Shown here piece by piece: positions 39,716-47,703 of a stretch of DNA of 64,000 bases. The stretch spans positions 1 to 64,000 of the forward strand of contig DASSWG010000006.1 of NCBI GenBank assembly GCA_035705295.1. The letters are read 5' to 3'. The notes under the pieces are model-generated. The model did no database searches. It was not told the origin of the DNA and saw only the letters and a list, made by a program, of their open reading frames with translations. This DNA comes from DASSWG01 sp035705295 (GTDB taxonomy: Bacteria > Bacteroidota > Bacteroidia > Flavobacteriales > Flavobacteriaceae). Within the stretch, counting starts at the first letter, position 1; each line of letters starts with the position of its first letter. Both the position numbers and the translations under genes were made by a program.

Positions 39716-41572
39716 ATGGCAGAAACAAAATATACCGAAGAAAACATCCGTTCGCTTGATTGGAAAGAGCATATCCGAATGCGCCCGGGAATGTACATCG
39801 GAAAACTCGGTGATGGTTCCAGCGCCGACGACGGCATCTATATTTTGCTCAAAGAAGTCATCGACAATTCCATCGATGAATTTGTGATGGGCTCCGGCAA
39901 AATCATCGAAATTTCCATTCAAGGCAACAAAGTCATCGTGCGTGATTATGGCCGTGGAATTCCATTGGGGAAAGTGGTCGATGTGGTTTCCAAAATGAAC
40001 ACCGGTGGAAAATACGATACCAAAGCTTTTAAAAAATCGGTGGGTTTGAATGGCGTCGGAACCAAAGCCGTGAACGCCTTGTCCGAATATTTTCGGGTGG
40101 AATCCAGCCGCGATGGAAAATCCGCTTCCGCAGAATTTGAGCAGGGAAATTTGACAAACGAAGAATTGCTCGAAGAAACTTCGCGCAGAAAAGGAACCAA
40201 AGTTTCGTTTGTTCCCGACGAAGAAATTTTCAAAAAATACAAATACCGGAGCGAATATGTAGAGAAAATGCTCAAAAACTACGTTTATCTCAATCCGGGA
40301 TTGACGATTGTTTTTAATGGCGAAAAATTCTATTCCGAAAACGGATTAAAAGATTTGTTGGCGGACAGCATTCGCGAAGAAGACCGCCTGTTTCCGATCA
40401 TCCATTTGCGCGGGGACGACATTGAGGTTGCTATTACCTACCACAAATCGCAATACAGTGAAGAATACAATTCCTTTGTGAACGGGCAGCACACCACGCA
40501 GGGCGGAACCCACCAAAATGCGTTTCGCGAGGCTTTGGTAAAAACCATTCGCGATTATTTTGGTAAAAATTACGACTCCAGCGACATTCGAAAATCCATC
40601 GTTTCGGCCATCAGTATCAAGGTGATGGAGCCGGTTTTTGAAAGCCAGACCAAAACCAAATTGGGCTCCACCGATATGGGCGGAAAATTACCGACCGTCC
40701 GGACCTATATTATGGATTTCGTGAAGCGCGAACTGGACAATTTCTTGCACAAAAACCCAGAAACCGCCGATAAACTGCAACGAAAAGTATTGCAGGCCGA
40801 ACGCGAGCGGAAGGACCTTTCCGGCATTCGAAAACTGGCGCGCGAGCGGGCGAAAAAAGCAAGCTTGCACAACAAAAAATTACGCGATTGCCGCGTGCAT
40901 TTGGACGATGTGAAAAAAGAACGCAACCTGGAAAGCACTTTGTTCATCACCGAGGGCGATTCCGCCAGCGGAAGCATCACCAAATCGCGCGATGTCAATA
41001 CCCAAGCGGTTTTCAGCCTAAAAGGAAAACCTTTGAACAGTTATGGCTTGAGCAAAAAAATTGTGTACGAAAACGAAGAATTCAATTTGTTGCAAGCCGC
41101 GTTGAACATCGAAGATTCCATGGAAGATTTGCGCTACAACAACATTGTCATCGCCACCGATGCCGATGTGGACGGAATGCACATTCGATTGTTGATCATC
41201 ACATTTTTCCTGCAATTTTTCCCGGAACTGATCAAAGAAGGCCATCTGTACATTTTGCAAACGCCCTTGTTCCGCGTGCGCAATAAAAAAGAAACCATTT
41301 ACTGCTATTCCGAAAAAGAAAAACGAGCAGCGATCGAAAAACTAACAGGAAAGCCCGAAATTACCCGCTTTAAAGGTTTGGGGGAAATTTCGCCCGACGA
41401 ATTCAAATATTTTATTGGCCGCGACATCCGTTTGGACCCGGTGATGCTGGACAAAGATATGGGGATCGAAGAACTCTTGGAATTTTATATGGGAAAAAAC
41501 ACGCCCGATCGCCAGGAATTTATTATCGACAACTTAAAAGTGGAACTGGATTTAATCGAAGAACAGCCATGA
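39716..41572 (+). CDS. parE: DNA topoisomerase IV subunit B
   Basis: The ATPase and cleavage-domain subunit of topoisomerase IV, which decatenates daughter chromosomes. The 618-residue protein has the GHKL ATPase (HIRMRPGMYIGKLGDGSSAD, EVIDNSIDEF, DYGRGIPLGK, GLNGVGTKAVNAL). It also has the TOPRIM domain with FITEGDSASGS and ATDADVDGMHIR, and the C-terminal FKGLGEISPDEFKYFI. It is shorter than GyrB, fitting ParE. The neighbouring parC confirms the identity. A 156-residue membrane protein gene overlaps its stop by four bases (ATGA). Confidence 0.95.
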   Translation: MAETKYTEENIRSLDWKEHIRMRPGMYIGKLGDGSSADDGIYILLKEVIDNSIDEFVMGSGKIIEISIQGNKVIVRDYGRGIPLGKVVDVVSKMNTGGKYDTKAFKKSVGLNGVGTKAVNALSEYFRVESSRDGKSASAEFEQGNLTNEELLEETSRRKGTKVSFVPDEEIFKKYKYRSEYVEKMLKNYVYLNPGLTIVFNGEKFYSENGLKDLLADSIREEDRLFPIIHLRGDDIEVAITYHKSQYSEEYNSFVNGQHTTQGGTHQNAFREALVKTIRDYFGKNYDSSDIRKSIVSAISIKVMEPVFESQTKTKLGSTDMGGKLPTVRTYIMDFVKRELDNFLHKNPETADKLQRKVLQAERERKDLSGIRKLARERAKKASLHNKKLRDCRVHLDDVKKERNLESTLFITEGDSASGSITKSRDVNTQAVFSLKGKPLNSYGLSKKIVYENEEFNLLQAALNIEDSMEDLRYNNIVIATDADVDGMHIRLLIITFFLQFFPELIKEGHLYILQTPLFRVRNKKETIYCYSEKEKRAAIEKLTGKPEITRFKGLGEISPDEFKYFIGRDIRLDPVMLDKDMGIEELLEFYMGKNTPDRQEFIIDNLKVELDLIEEQP

Positions 41573-42039
41573 GGTTCAGCAACAGCAAATCGATCAAAAT
41601 TTTGCCCTACATCTGTTTTTTCCTGCTGATGCTGATTTTGGTTTGTTTGTTTTTAAAACTGGTTTGGTTGATGAGCTCTGTTTGGTTCTATATTTTGGCT
41701 GGATTGGCTTTTCTTGGATTGATTTACCTTTATTTAAAAGCAAAATACTTCCAATACGACAGTTTCGGGGAAAAACTGCGTTTTGAAAACAAAAAAGCGA
41801 TTCGCCGGTTTTTTGCCGGTCGGAAGATATACAAACTCGAATTCAACAAAAGAAAATTAAAACAGTATACGTTGAAAAATTATGGAATCTACAAATCCTT
41901 GGAAATTTCTTTTAGCTCGAAAAAAAATAAGCTAAAGAAAAAAATCTTCGACATTACCTATTTAAGCAGCAAAAAAACCAAATTGCTCCGACAGTCGCTC
42001 GACAAAACCTTGAATTCCAATACACAAGCCTTCAATTAA
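41569..42039 (+). CDS. Small two-TM membrane protein coupled between parE and parC
   Basis: A 156-residue protein that I do not recognise. Two hydrophobic helices near residues 10-32 and 36-56 (ILPYICFFLLMLILVCLFLK, SVWFYILAGLAFLGLIYLYL) are followed by a very basic cytoplasmic domain of about 100 residues, mixed beta/alpha, with FGEKLRFENKKAIRRFFAGR and many Lys. The layout resembles small bacterial PH-like membrane proteins, without enough detail to assign. Its ATG overlaps the parE stop (ATGA) and its stop overlaps the parC start (TAATG), so translation of all three is coupled. It could tether or modulate topoisomerase IV at the membrane; this is inference. Confidence 0.85.
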   Translation: MRFSNSKSIKILPYICFFLLMLILVCLFLKLVWLMSSVWFYILAGLAFLGLIYLYLKAKYFQYDSFGEKLRFENKKAIRRFFAGRKIYKLEFNKRKLKQYTLKNYGIYKSLEISFSSKKNKLKKKIFDITYLSSKKTKLLRQSLDKTLNSNTQAFN

Positions 42040-44675
42040 TGGAAGAAAACAACCCAAATTCACAAAATCCGGCCGAAGAGCCCGCGCAAAACGAAGTGTT
42101 GACCAAGGTAACGGGAATGTATAAAGATTGGTTTTTGGATTACGCTTCTTACGTGATTTTGGAACGTGCCGTTCCGGCCATCGAAGATGGTTTCAAGCCC
42201 GTGCAACGGCGAATTATGCATTCCATGAAGGATTTGGACGACGGCCGCTACAACAAGGTGGCGAACATCGTGGGCCACACCATGCAATACCACCCGCACG
42301 GCGATGCCAGTATTGGCGATGCAATGGTGCAAATCGGGCAGAAAGATTTATTGATCGACGCCCAGGGAAACTGGGGGAATATTCTCACCGGCGATCGTGC
42401 GGCGGCACCGCGATATATCGAAGCCCGACTTTCCAAATTTGCGCTCGACGTTGTTTTCAACCCCAAAATCACCCAATGGCAAGCTTCCTACGACGGCCGC
42501 AAAAAAGAACCGGTGAACCTTCCTGTAATGTTTCCGTTGTTGCTGGCGCAAGGCGCTGAAGGAATTGCCGTGGGGTTGAGCACGCGCATTTTACCGCACA
42601 ATTTTTTGGAACTCATCGATGCTTCCATCAAACATTTGAAAGGAAAACGTTTCAAATTGTACCCGGATTTTCCCACTGGGGGAATTATTGACATTGCCAA
42701 TTACAACGACGGCCTTCGTGGGGGAAGAATCCGCAGCCGCGCAAAAATCGACCAACGTGACAAAAACACCTTGGTGATCACAGAAATTCCGTTTGGCACG
42801 AACACTTCAACTTTGATCGATTCCATTTTGAAGGCAAACGATAAGGGGAAAATAAAGATCAAAAAAATCGAGGATAACACGGCCGCGGAAGTCGAGATAT
42901 TGATCCATCTTCCTTCCGGAATTTCGCTCGACAAAACCATTGATGCGCTTTATGCTTTCACCAATTGTGAAAACTCGATATCTCCGTTGTGTTGTGTGAT
43001 CATCGACAACAAGCCCGAATTTTTGCCTGTTTCAGAAATTTTGCGAAGAAGTACCGATCATACGCTGGAATTGTTGAAAAGCGAGTTGGAAATCAAGCTC
43101 GAAGAATTTCAGGAACAATGGCATTTTGCTTCCTTGGAGCGTATTTTCATTGAAAAACGGATTTATCGCGATATTGAAGAAGAAGAAACTTGGGAAGGCG
43201 TGATCGCCGCCATCGACAAAGGATTGAAACCACATATTTCCCATTTGAAACGCGCGGTGACGGAAGAAGACATTGTCCGTTTGACGGAAATCAAGATCAA
43301 ACGCATTTCACGATTCGATTTGGACAAAGCCCAACAAAAAATCGAAGCGCTCGAGGATGAAATAGCGCAAATAAAACATCACCTGGCCCATTTGACGGAA
43401 TATGCGATCGCTTATTTTGAACGCTTGAAAAAAGAATACGGCGAAGGAAAAGAGCGCAAAACCGAAATTCGTGTTTTTGAGGACATTGAAGCTTCCAAAG
43501 TTGCCATCCGCAACACCAAATTGTACGTGAACCGCAAAGAGGGTTTTGTGGGCACTTCGCTGAAAAAAGACGAATATGTCACCGATTGCAGTGACATCGA
43601 CGACATTATTTGTTTCACCGAAGACGGAAAAATGATGGTCACCAAAGTGGGCGCGAAAACATTTATTGGAAAAAATATTGTCCACGTCAGCGTTTTCAAG
43701 AAAAAAGACAAACGCACCATTTACAACCTTATTTACAAGGACGGCAAAGGCGGAAATTCCTATATCAAACGTTTTGCCGTTACATCGGTGACCCGCGACC
43801 GAGAGTACAGTGTGGGAAAAGACAAACCAGGCACGCAATTGCTTTATTTTTCCGCAAACCCGAATGGCGAAGCCGAAGTGGTGACGGTTTATTTGCGCCA
43901 GGTCGGTCGCATAAAAAAACTGAAATTTGAAGTCGATTTTGCCGAAATGGCGATCAAAGGCCGCGGGGTGAAAGGAAATTTGGTCACCAAACACCCAATC
44001 AAAAAAATCGAGTTGAAAGAAGAAGGCGTTTCCACCTTGAAACCCCGAAAAATATGGTTCGACGAAACCGTGCAACGTTTGAACATCGATGAACGGGGCG
44101 AACTGCTGGGCGAATTCCGAGGCGAGGACCGGTTGTTGGTCATTTCCCAAAATGGAATTGCAAAAACAATCAAACCTGAACTGACCACGCGGTTTGGCGA
44201 CGATATAATTGTATTGGAAAAATGGGGTCCCAAAAAACCCATCTCCGCCATTTATTGGGAAGGTGAAAAAGAACGTTACTACGTGAAACGTTTTTTAATC
44301 GAAAACGAAGAGCGGGAAGAGTCGTTCATCAGTGAGCATCCAAAATCGCAGCTAGAAATTGTTTCCACCGATTATTTGCCGATGGTGGAGGTGGTTTACA
44401 ACAAACTCCGAGGCAAAGACCAAAAAGAAAACGACGAAATCAATTTGGAGGAATTTATCACGGTCAAAGGAATAAAAGCGCTTGGAAACCAGCTGTCAAC
44501 GGAAAAAGTGAAACAAATCAATTTATTGGATCCTTTGCCTTTCGAAGCACCCGAAGAAATCCACGCCGATGAAGTGGAAGTAGTTGAGGAAGAAGTGGTT
44601 TCTGAAAACGAAACGGAAGCATCCGAAAATGACAAAGAAAACCCGGAAGGTAGTGGGCAAACTACGTTGTTTTAA
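42039..44675 (+). CDS. parC: DNA topoisomerase IV subunit A
   Basis: The DNA-cleaving subunit of topoisomerase IV. The 878-residue protein has the winged-helix and tower domains: SYVILERAVPAIEDGFKPVQ, HTMQYHPHGDASIGDAMVQI and the catalytic tyrosine Y126 in RAAAPRYIEARLSKF. The C-terminal beta-pinwheel (about 500-800) lacks a clear GyrA box, matching ParC rather than GyrA. An acidic low-complexity tail (about 845-878) is rich in Glu. The start overlaps the upstream membrane gene by one base. gyrA lies 15 kb away in the window. Confidence 0.95.
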   Translation: MEENNPNSQNPAEEPAQNEVLTKVTGMYKDWFLDYASYVILERAVPAIEDGFKPVQRRIMHSMKDLDDGRYNKVANIVGHTMQYHPHGDASIGDAMVQIGQKDLLIDAQGNWGNILTGDRAAAPRYIEARLSKFALDVVFNPKITQWQASYDGRKKEPVNLPVMFPLLLAQGAEGIAVGLSTRILPHNFLELIDASIKHLKGKRFKLYPDFPTGGIIDIANYNDGLRGGRIRSRAKIDQRDKNTLVITEIPFGTNTSTLIDSILKANDKGKIKIKKIEDNTAAEVEILIHLPSGISLDKTIDALYAFTNCENSISPLCCVIIDNKPEFLPVSEILRRSTDHTLELLKSELEIKLEEFQEQWHFASLERIFIEKRIYRDIEEEETWEGVIAAIDKGLKPHISHLKRAVTEEDIVRLTEIKIKRISRFDLDKAQQKIEALEDEIAQIKHHLAHLTEYAIAYFERLKKEYGEGKERKTEIRVFEDIEASKVAIRNTKLYVNRKEGFVGTSLKKDEYVTDCSDIDDIICFTEDGKMMVTKVGAKTFIGKNIVHVSVFKKKDKRTIYNLIYKDGKGGNSYIKRFAVTSVTRDREYSVGKDKPGTQLLYFSANPNGEAEVVTVYLRQVGRIKKLKFEVDFAEMAIKGRGVKGNLVTKHPIKKIELKEEGVSTLKPRKIWFDETVQRLNIDERGELLGEFRGEDRLLVISQNGIAKTIKPELTTRFGDDIIVLEKWGPKKPISAIYWEGEKERYYVKRFLIENEEREESFISEHPKSQLEIVSTDYLPMVEVVYNKLRGKDQKENDEINLEEFITVKGIKALGNQLSTEKVKQINLLDPLPFEAPEEIHADEVEVVEEEVVSENETEASENDKENPEGSGQTTLF

Positions 44676-44794
44676 ACCCCAAATTTCAAGCACCAAATTC
44701 CAAATTCCGTTACCCTGAGCTGTCGTCCTGAGCTTGTAGAAGGACCGTGCTGGATCTTCGCTAAAACTGCCAATTGCGACTACCAACTAACTGC
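44676..44794. repeat. Dispersed repeat copy downstream of parC
   Basis: The gap begins with AAATTTCAAGCACCAAATTCC, followed by a CCCTGAGCTG...CCTGAGCTTGTAGAAGGACC repeat and a run of CTGCCAATTGCGACTACC. The first theme matches the copy at 12770 and the second the cluster at 33471. Confidence 0.65.
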
Positions 44795-45187
44795 CTACTT
44801 TTTTGTGGAGTTGCTAACTTTAAACACCGTTCCTTGTTGCTTGTTCGCTTCGTTTCCCACCACTGAAAATTCAAATGTGTAGCTGTTTTTGTCAGTGGTC
44901 AATATTTTGATGTGCAGGGGTTTTTCTTCTGCCTTGTTTTTGGGGTGCAGCGCGGTCAAAATATATTCACAATCGTTGATCCACCGCACGGAAGAAGAAT
45001 CTGCTTCGCCTTGAAAATAATCCACTTCCAAGGTGTCGTTGCGGGTAAAGGTGGTTTTTACCATTTTTCCGTTCAAATAGGTTTCAAACTCAAAAGTACC
45101 GGTTTTGAAATCTTTACAGTTTCGTTTGGGCGAATAGCAACTTGCGAACAAACTCACCGCAAGAATAGTGGAAAAGACTCTTTTCAT
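44795..45187 (-). CDS. Small lipoprotein of unknown function
   Basis: A 130-residue exported lipoprotein. The signal MKRVFSTILAVSLFASC ends in a lipobox with the lipidated cysteine at residue 17. The mature part has TGTFEFETYLNGKMVKTTF, VDYFQGEADSSSVRWINDC and HIKILTTDKNSYTFEFSVV, a beta-rich fold without a recognised family. A second cysteine pair (CYSPKRNC, WINDCEY) may form a disulfide. It converges on parC but is probably unrelated functionally. Confidence 0.82.
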   Translation of the reverse strand: MKRVFSTILAVSLFASCYSPKRNCKDFKTGTFEFETYLNGKMVKTTFTRNDTLEVDYFQGEADSSSVRWINDCEYILTALHPKNKAEEKPLHIKILTTDKNSYTFEFSVVGNEANKQQGTVFKVSNSTKK

Positions 45188-45251
45188 AAAATTTTAGCTT
45201 CTGCAGCGAAAATACAAAATATTGTGCAGCATATAAAGGAACGGAAATGAA

Positions 45252-45638
45252 TCATTTGTTCTCAAACGCCTCAAATGTACCATCTTCATAGAACAACACG
45301 ATTTTTTTTATACGTGTGTTGACGGTGTTTTTCGGTGAAATAGGGGAAGTGGTTTGCGTTGGAGGGGAAAAAAGATCGATTTCGCTTGATTGTTCGTTGC
45401 TTTTTTCCGGTTGTTTCGGAAAATCACCTTTTCCATTCAACAACCAATGCAATTCCACTTCCGGGTAGGAAGAAACCACTTTCATCACAAAATCCAAACT
45501 CGGTTTGTTCCTTCCCGACAAAATGTGGGAAATGGAAGAACGCCCAACTTGGATTTCATCAGCGAAAGTTGCGGCCGATAAATCATAATGGTTCAAGATT
45601 TTTTGCAGCCTTTTTGCGAATTTTTCGGAGTTTACCAT
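45252..45638 (-). CDS. XRE-family helix-turn-helix regulator
   Basis: A 128-residue repressor-like protein. The N-terminal HTH (about 5-62) shows RLQKILNHYDLSAATFADEI followed by VGRSSISHILSGRNKPSLDF. A Ser/Pro/Gln-rich linker (75-105) leads to a short conserved C-terminal strand pair RIKKIVLFYEDGTFEAFENK. Its promoter overlaps two TTACAAnTGTAA-like operators and faces the promoter of the divergent M14 peptidase gene with two more, so autoregulation and control of the neighbour are likely. The regulator is most similar in style to small Flavobacteriia XRE proteins; no phage genes are present. Confidence 0.9.
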   Translation of the reverse strand: MVNSEKFAKRLQKILNHYDLSAATFADEIQVGRSSISHILSGRNKPSLDFVMKVVSSYPEVELHWLLNGKGDFPKQPEKSNEQSSEIDLFSPPTQTTSPISPKNTVNTRIKKIVLFYEDGTFEAFENK

Positions 45639-45664
45639 TGTGAACGATCAAATTGATAAATTAC

Positions 45665-45679
45665 GTTACAAATGTAAAT
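45665..45679. promoter_or_regulatory. Operator O1 (TTACAAATGTAA) at the XRE promoter
   Basis: A near-palindromic TTACAAATGTAA at 45666-45677 covering the -7 box of the XRE gene. Confidence 0.6.
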
Positions 45680-45700
45680 ATAAGTTATCTAAAATACAAA
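45669..45700 (-). promoter_or_regulatory. Promoter of the XRE gene
   Basis: On the minus strand TTTG (45697-45700) precedes TACATTTG (45669-45676) with a 20-base spacer, a full consensus match. Operators O1 and O2 overlap or touch its elements. Confidence 0.75.
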
Positions 45701-45712
45701 TTACAATTGTAA
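45701..45712. promoter_or_regulatory. Operator O2 (TTACAATTGTAA)
   Basis: Perfect 12-base palindrome directly upstream of the -33 element of the XRE promoter. Centre-to-centre distance to O1 is about 35 bases. Confidence 0.65.
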
Positions 45713-45845
45713 ACCAAGCTGAATTCAATAAAACTTAAACTTTATATTAAATGCCATACACGACTAAAAAACAAGTTATTAAGTATTAGTATCTAAATTA
45801 TTGGAAATACTCCAATTCTGTATTCACATTGTGAGGATCGGTAGG

Positions 45846-45857
45846 TTACAAAGGTAA
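45846..45857. promoter_or_regulatory. Operator O3 (TTACAAAGGTAA)
   Basis: Degenerate copy of the palindrome, about 34 bases centre-to-centre from O4 and about 75 bases upstream of the M14 start codon. Confidence 0.5.
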
Positions 45858-45879
45858 ATTAATTATTAAAGTTTACTGT

Positions 45880-45891
45880 TTACAATTGTAA
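45880..45891. promoter_or_regulatory. Operator O4 (TTACAATTGTAA) at the M14 promoter
   Basis: A second perfect copy of the 12-base palindrome; it contains the TTG that serves as -33 element of the M14 peptidase promoter. Confidence 0.65.
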
Positions 45892-45912
45892 AATCAAGAT
45901 TGTTTACTTTTG
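45886..45912 (+). promoter_or_regulatory. Promoter of the M14 peptidase gene
   Basis: TTG at 45886-45888 and TACTTTTG at 45905-45912 with a 16-base spacer. The -7 box ends eight bases before ATG 45921, so the mRNA would have almost no leader. Confidence 0.6.
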
Positions 45913-45920
45913 TGAACGAC

Positions 45921-47087
45921 ATGGAGGAAATCAAAACAACAAACGACCTGTGGGAAAACCATTCCCTTTTTAAAACCCTGCAATTTGACCATCGCTATCT
46001 CATTTTGGGAAAAATGGAAAACGCCTTGTTGGATTTGCCGGAGGATTTTAATTTGAAAACAGAAGGGTTTTCCGTGCTCAAAAACCCGATTCGTTCCATT
46101 TGTTTTGGAAATGGAAAAATCAAGGTGTTGTTATGGTCACAAATGCACGGAAACGAAACCACGACCACCAAAGCAATTTTTGATTTATTGAACCTGTTTG
46201 AAAAAGCGGGCTCAAATGCGCTTTTAAAAGATATTTTGGCCAATTGCACTTTAAAAATAATTCCGGTGTTAAACCCCGACGGAGCTGAAGCTTATACCCG
46301 CGAAAATGCCAACAAGATTGACTTGAACCGCGATGCACAAGCTTTGTCGCAACCGGAAAGTCGCATATTGGATGCTGTTTTCAAAGAATTTCAACCCGAT
46401 TTTTGCTTCAACTTGCACGATCAGCGTTCTATTTACAGCGTTGGGGACCAAAACAAGTCTGCGACCGTTTCTTTTTTGTCGCCCGCAATGGATGTGGAGA
46501 AAACCGTCAACGAAACCCGGAAAATTTCCATGCACCATATTGTGGCGATCAATGAATGTCTCCAAAAATACATACCGAATCAGGTTGGACGCTACGACGA
46601 CAGTTTCAACCCAAATTGTGTGGGCGATAAATTCCAGTCGTTGGACGTTCCGACCCTGCTTTTCGAAGCGGGTCATTTTCCAAACGATTACCAGCGCGAA
46701 AAAACCCGAAAGTTGATTTTTGTAGCGTTGTTAAAAGCACTTTCCTCCATTTCTTCAAATCCTTTTTCTACTGCAGGTTTTGAGAAGTACAGTACAATTC
46801 CCCAAAACAAAAAATTGTTTTTTGATGTATTGATCAGAAATGTTTACATAAAAGGGGAAAGTTGCGATATCGGAATACAATTCGAAGAAAAACTGGAAAA
46901 CGGCCACATAATTTTCACTCCGGTTTTAAAAGAAATTGGTGATTTGAAAGGCTTTTACGGACACTCGGAAATGGAAGGGGAGGGCAAACCCCTTCTTGTC
47001 AACAACTCGACGGAAATCGCCCAAGAAATGAAAATAATCAAAATCAATTTGGGAAGTTCTGTTATATCGTTAAATTTTGTCAAATAA
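45921..47087 (+). CDS. M14-family zinc carboxypeptidase
   Basis: A 388-residue metallopeptidase-like protein without a signal peptide, so cytoplasmic. The M14 zinc motif HxxE is H76-E79 in SQMHGNETTTTKA, the third ligand is H166 in CFNLHDQRSIYSV, and the catalytic Glu is E249 in TLLFEAGHFPNDYQ. DLNRD (about 134-138) is the substrate-binding Asn-Arg motif. A beta-rich C-terminal domain follows. Cytoplasmic M14 members cleave or deacylate small substrates; the target is unknown. It shares a control region with the divergent XRE regulator. ATG 45921 is used; the TTG 21 bases upstream lies at the -7 element. Confidence 0.88.
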   Translation: MEEIKTTNDLWENHSLFKTLQFDHRYLILGKMENALLDLPEDFNLKTEGFSVLKNPIRSICFGNGKIKVLLWSQMHGNETTTTKAIFDLLNLFEKAGSNALLKDILANCTLKIIPVLNPDGAEAYTRENANKIDLNRDAQALSQPESRILDAVFKEFQPDFCFNLHDQRSIYSVGDQNKSATVSFLSPAMDVEKTVNETRKISMHHIVAINECLQKYIPNQVGRYDDSFNPNCVGDKFQSLDVPTLLFEAGHFPNDYQREKTRKLIFVALLKALSSISSNPFSTAGFEKYSTIPQNKKLFFDVLIRNVYIKGESCDIGIQFEEKLENGHIIFTPVLKEIGDLKGFYGHSEMEGEGKPLLVNNSTEIAQEMKIIKINLGSSVISLNFVK

Positions 47088-47096
47088 TGTTTTTTT

Positions 47097-47130
47097 GTTG
47101 AGATAATTTGATTTTTTTATTTTATTTTTG
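47097..47130 (+). promoter_or_regulatory. Promoter of the Lrp/AsnC regulator
   Basis: GTTG at 47097-47100 and TATTTTTG at 47123-47130 with a 22-base spacer; the ATG follows 24 bases later. Confidence 0.55.
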
Positions 47131-47153
47131 TAATTCCCTAAAATTTAATAAAA

Positions 47154-47633
47154 ATGGCAAAGTTTAAATTAGATGAAATAGACCATAAGATTTTGGATAT
47201 TTTGATCGAAAACACACGTACCCCCTTTACGGACATTGCAAAGAAACTGAAAGTTTCTGCAGGGACCGTTCATGTGCGGGTGAAAAAGATGGAAGCGAAC
47301 GGCATTATCACCGGATCTTCCCTAACAATTGATTATCAAAAGTTGGGTTATGCGTTCATTGCTTATGTGGGCGTTTTTCTGCAAAAAACCTCACAGACCA
47401 AGTTTGTTTTGGAGCGTATCAACCAAATTCCTTTTGTGACCGTTGCGCACGTAACGACCGGAAAATTCAATATTTTCTGTAAAATCCGTGCCCGCGACAC
47501 TTCGCATGCAAAGGATATTATTTATCAATTGGATGATATCGAAGGCGTTTACCGCACGGAAACCATGATTTCTTTGGAAGAGAGCTTGAACGACAAAAAA
47601 CGTTTGATGCACTCGATTTTCAACAACATGTAG
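47154..47633 (+). CDS. Lrp/AsnC family transcriptional regulator
   Basis: A 159-residue regulator that forms ligand-responsive oligomers on DNA. The N-terminal HTH is FKLDEIDHKILDILIENTRT, PFTDIAKKLKVSAGTVHVRV and KKMEANGIITG. The C-terminal RAM (AsnC) domain has AYVGVFLQKTSQTKFVLERI and VTTGKFNIFCKIRARDTSH. The effector is unknown. It is monocistronic, with its own promoter and a strong terminator. Confidence 0.95.
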   Translation: MAKFKLDEIDHKILDILIENTRTPFTDIAKKLKVSAGTVHVRVKKMEANGIITGSSLTIDYQKLGYAFIAYVGVFLQKTSQTKFVLERINQIPFVTVAHVTTGKFNIFCKIRARDTSHAKDIIYQLDDIEGVYRTETMISLEESLNDKKRLMHSIFNNM

Positions 47634-47646
47634 AAAAGTTGTCACT

Positions 47647-47687
47647 AAAAAAAGCTTTCAGAAAAATGATTTTGAAAGCTTTTTTTG
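47647..47687. terminator. Bidirectional terminator between the Lrp gene and yebC
   Basis: AAAAAAAGCTTTC and GAAAGCTTTTTTT form a stem with a 14-base loop and T runs on both strands. Confidence 0.88.
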
Positions 47688-47703
47688 TTTGGTGTTGAGT
47701 GGT

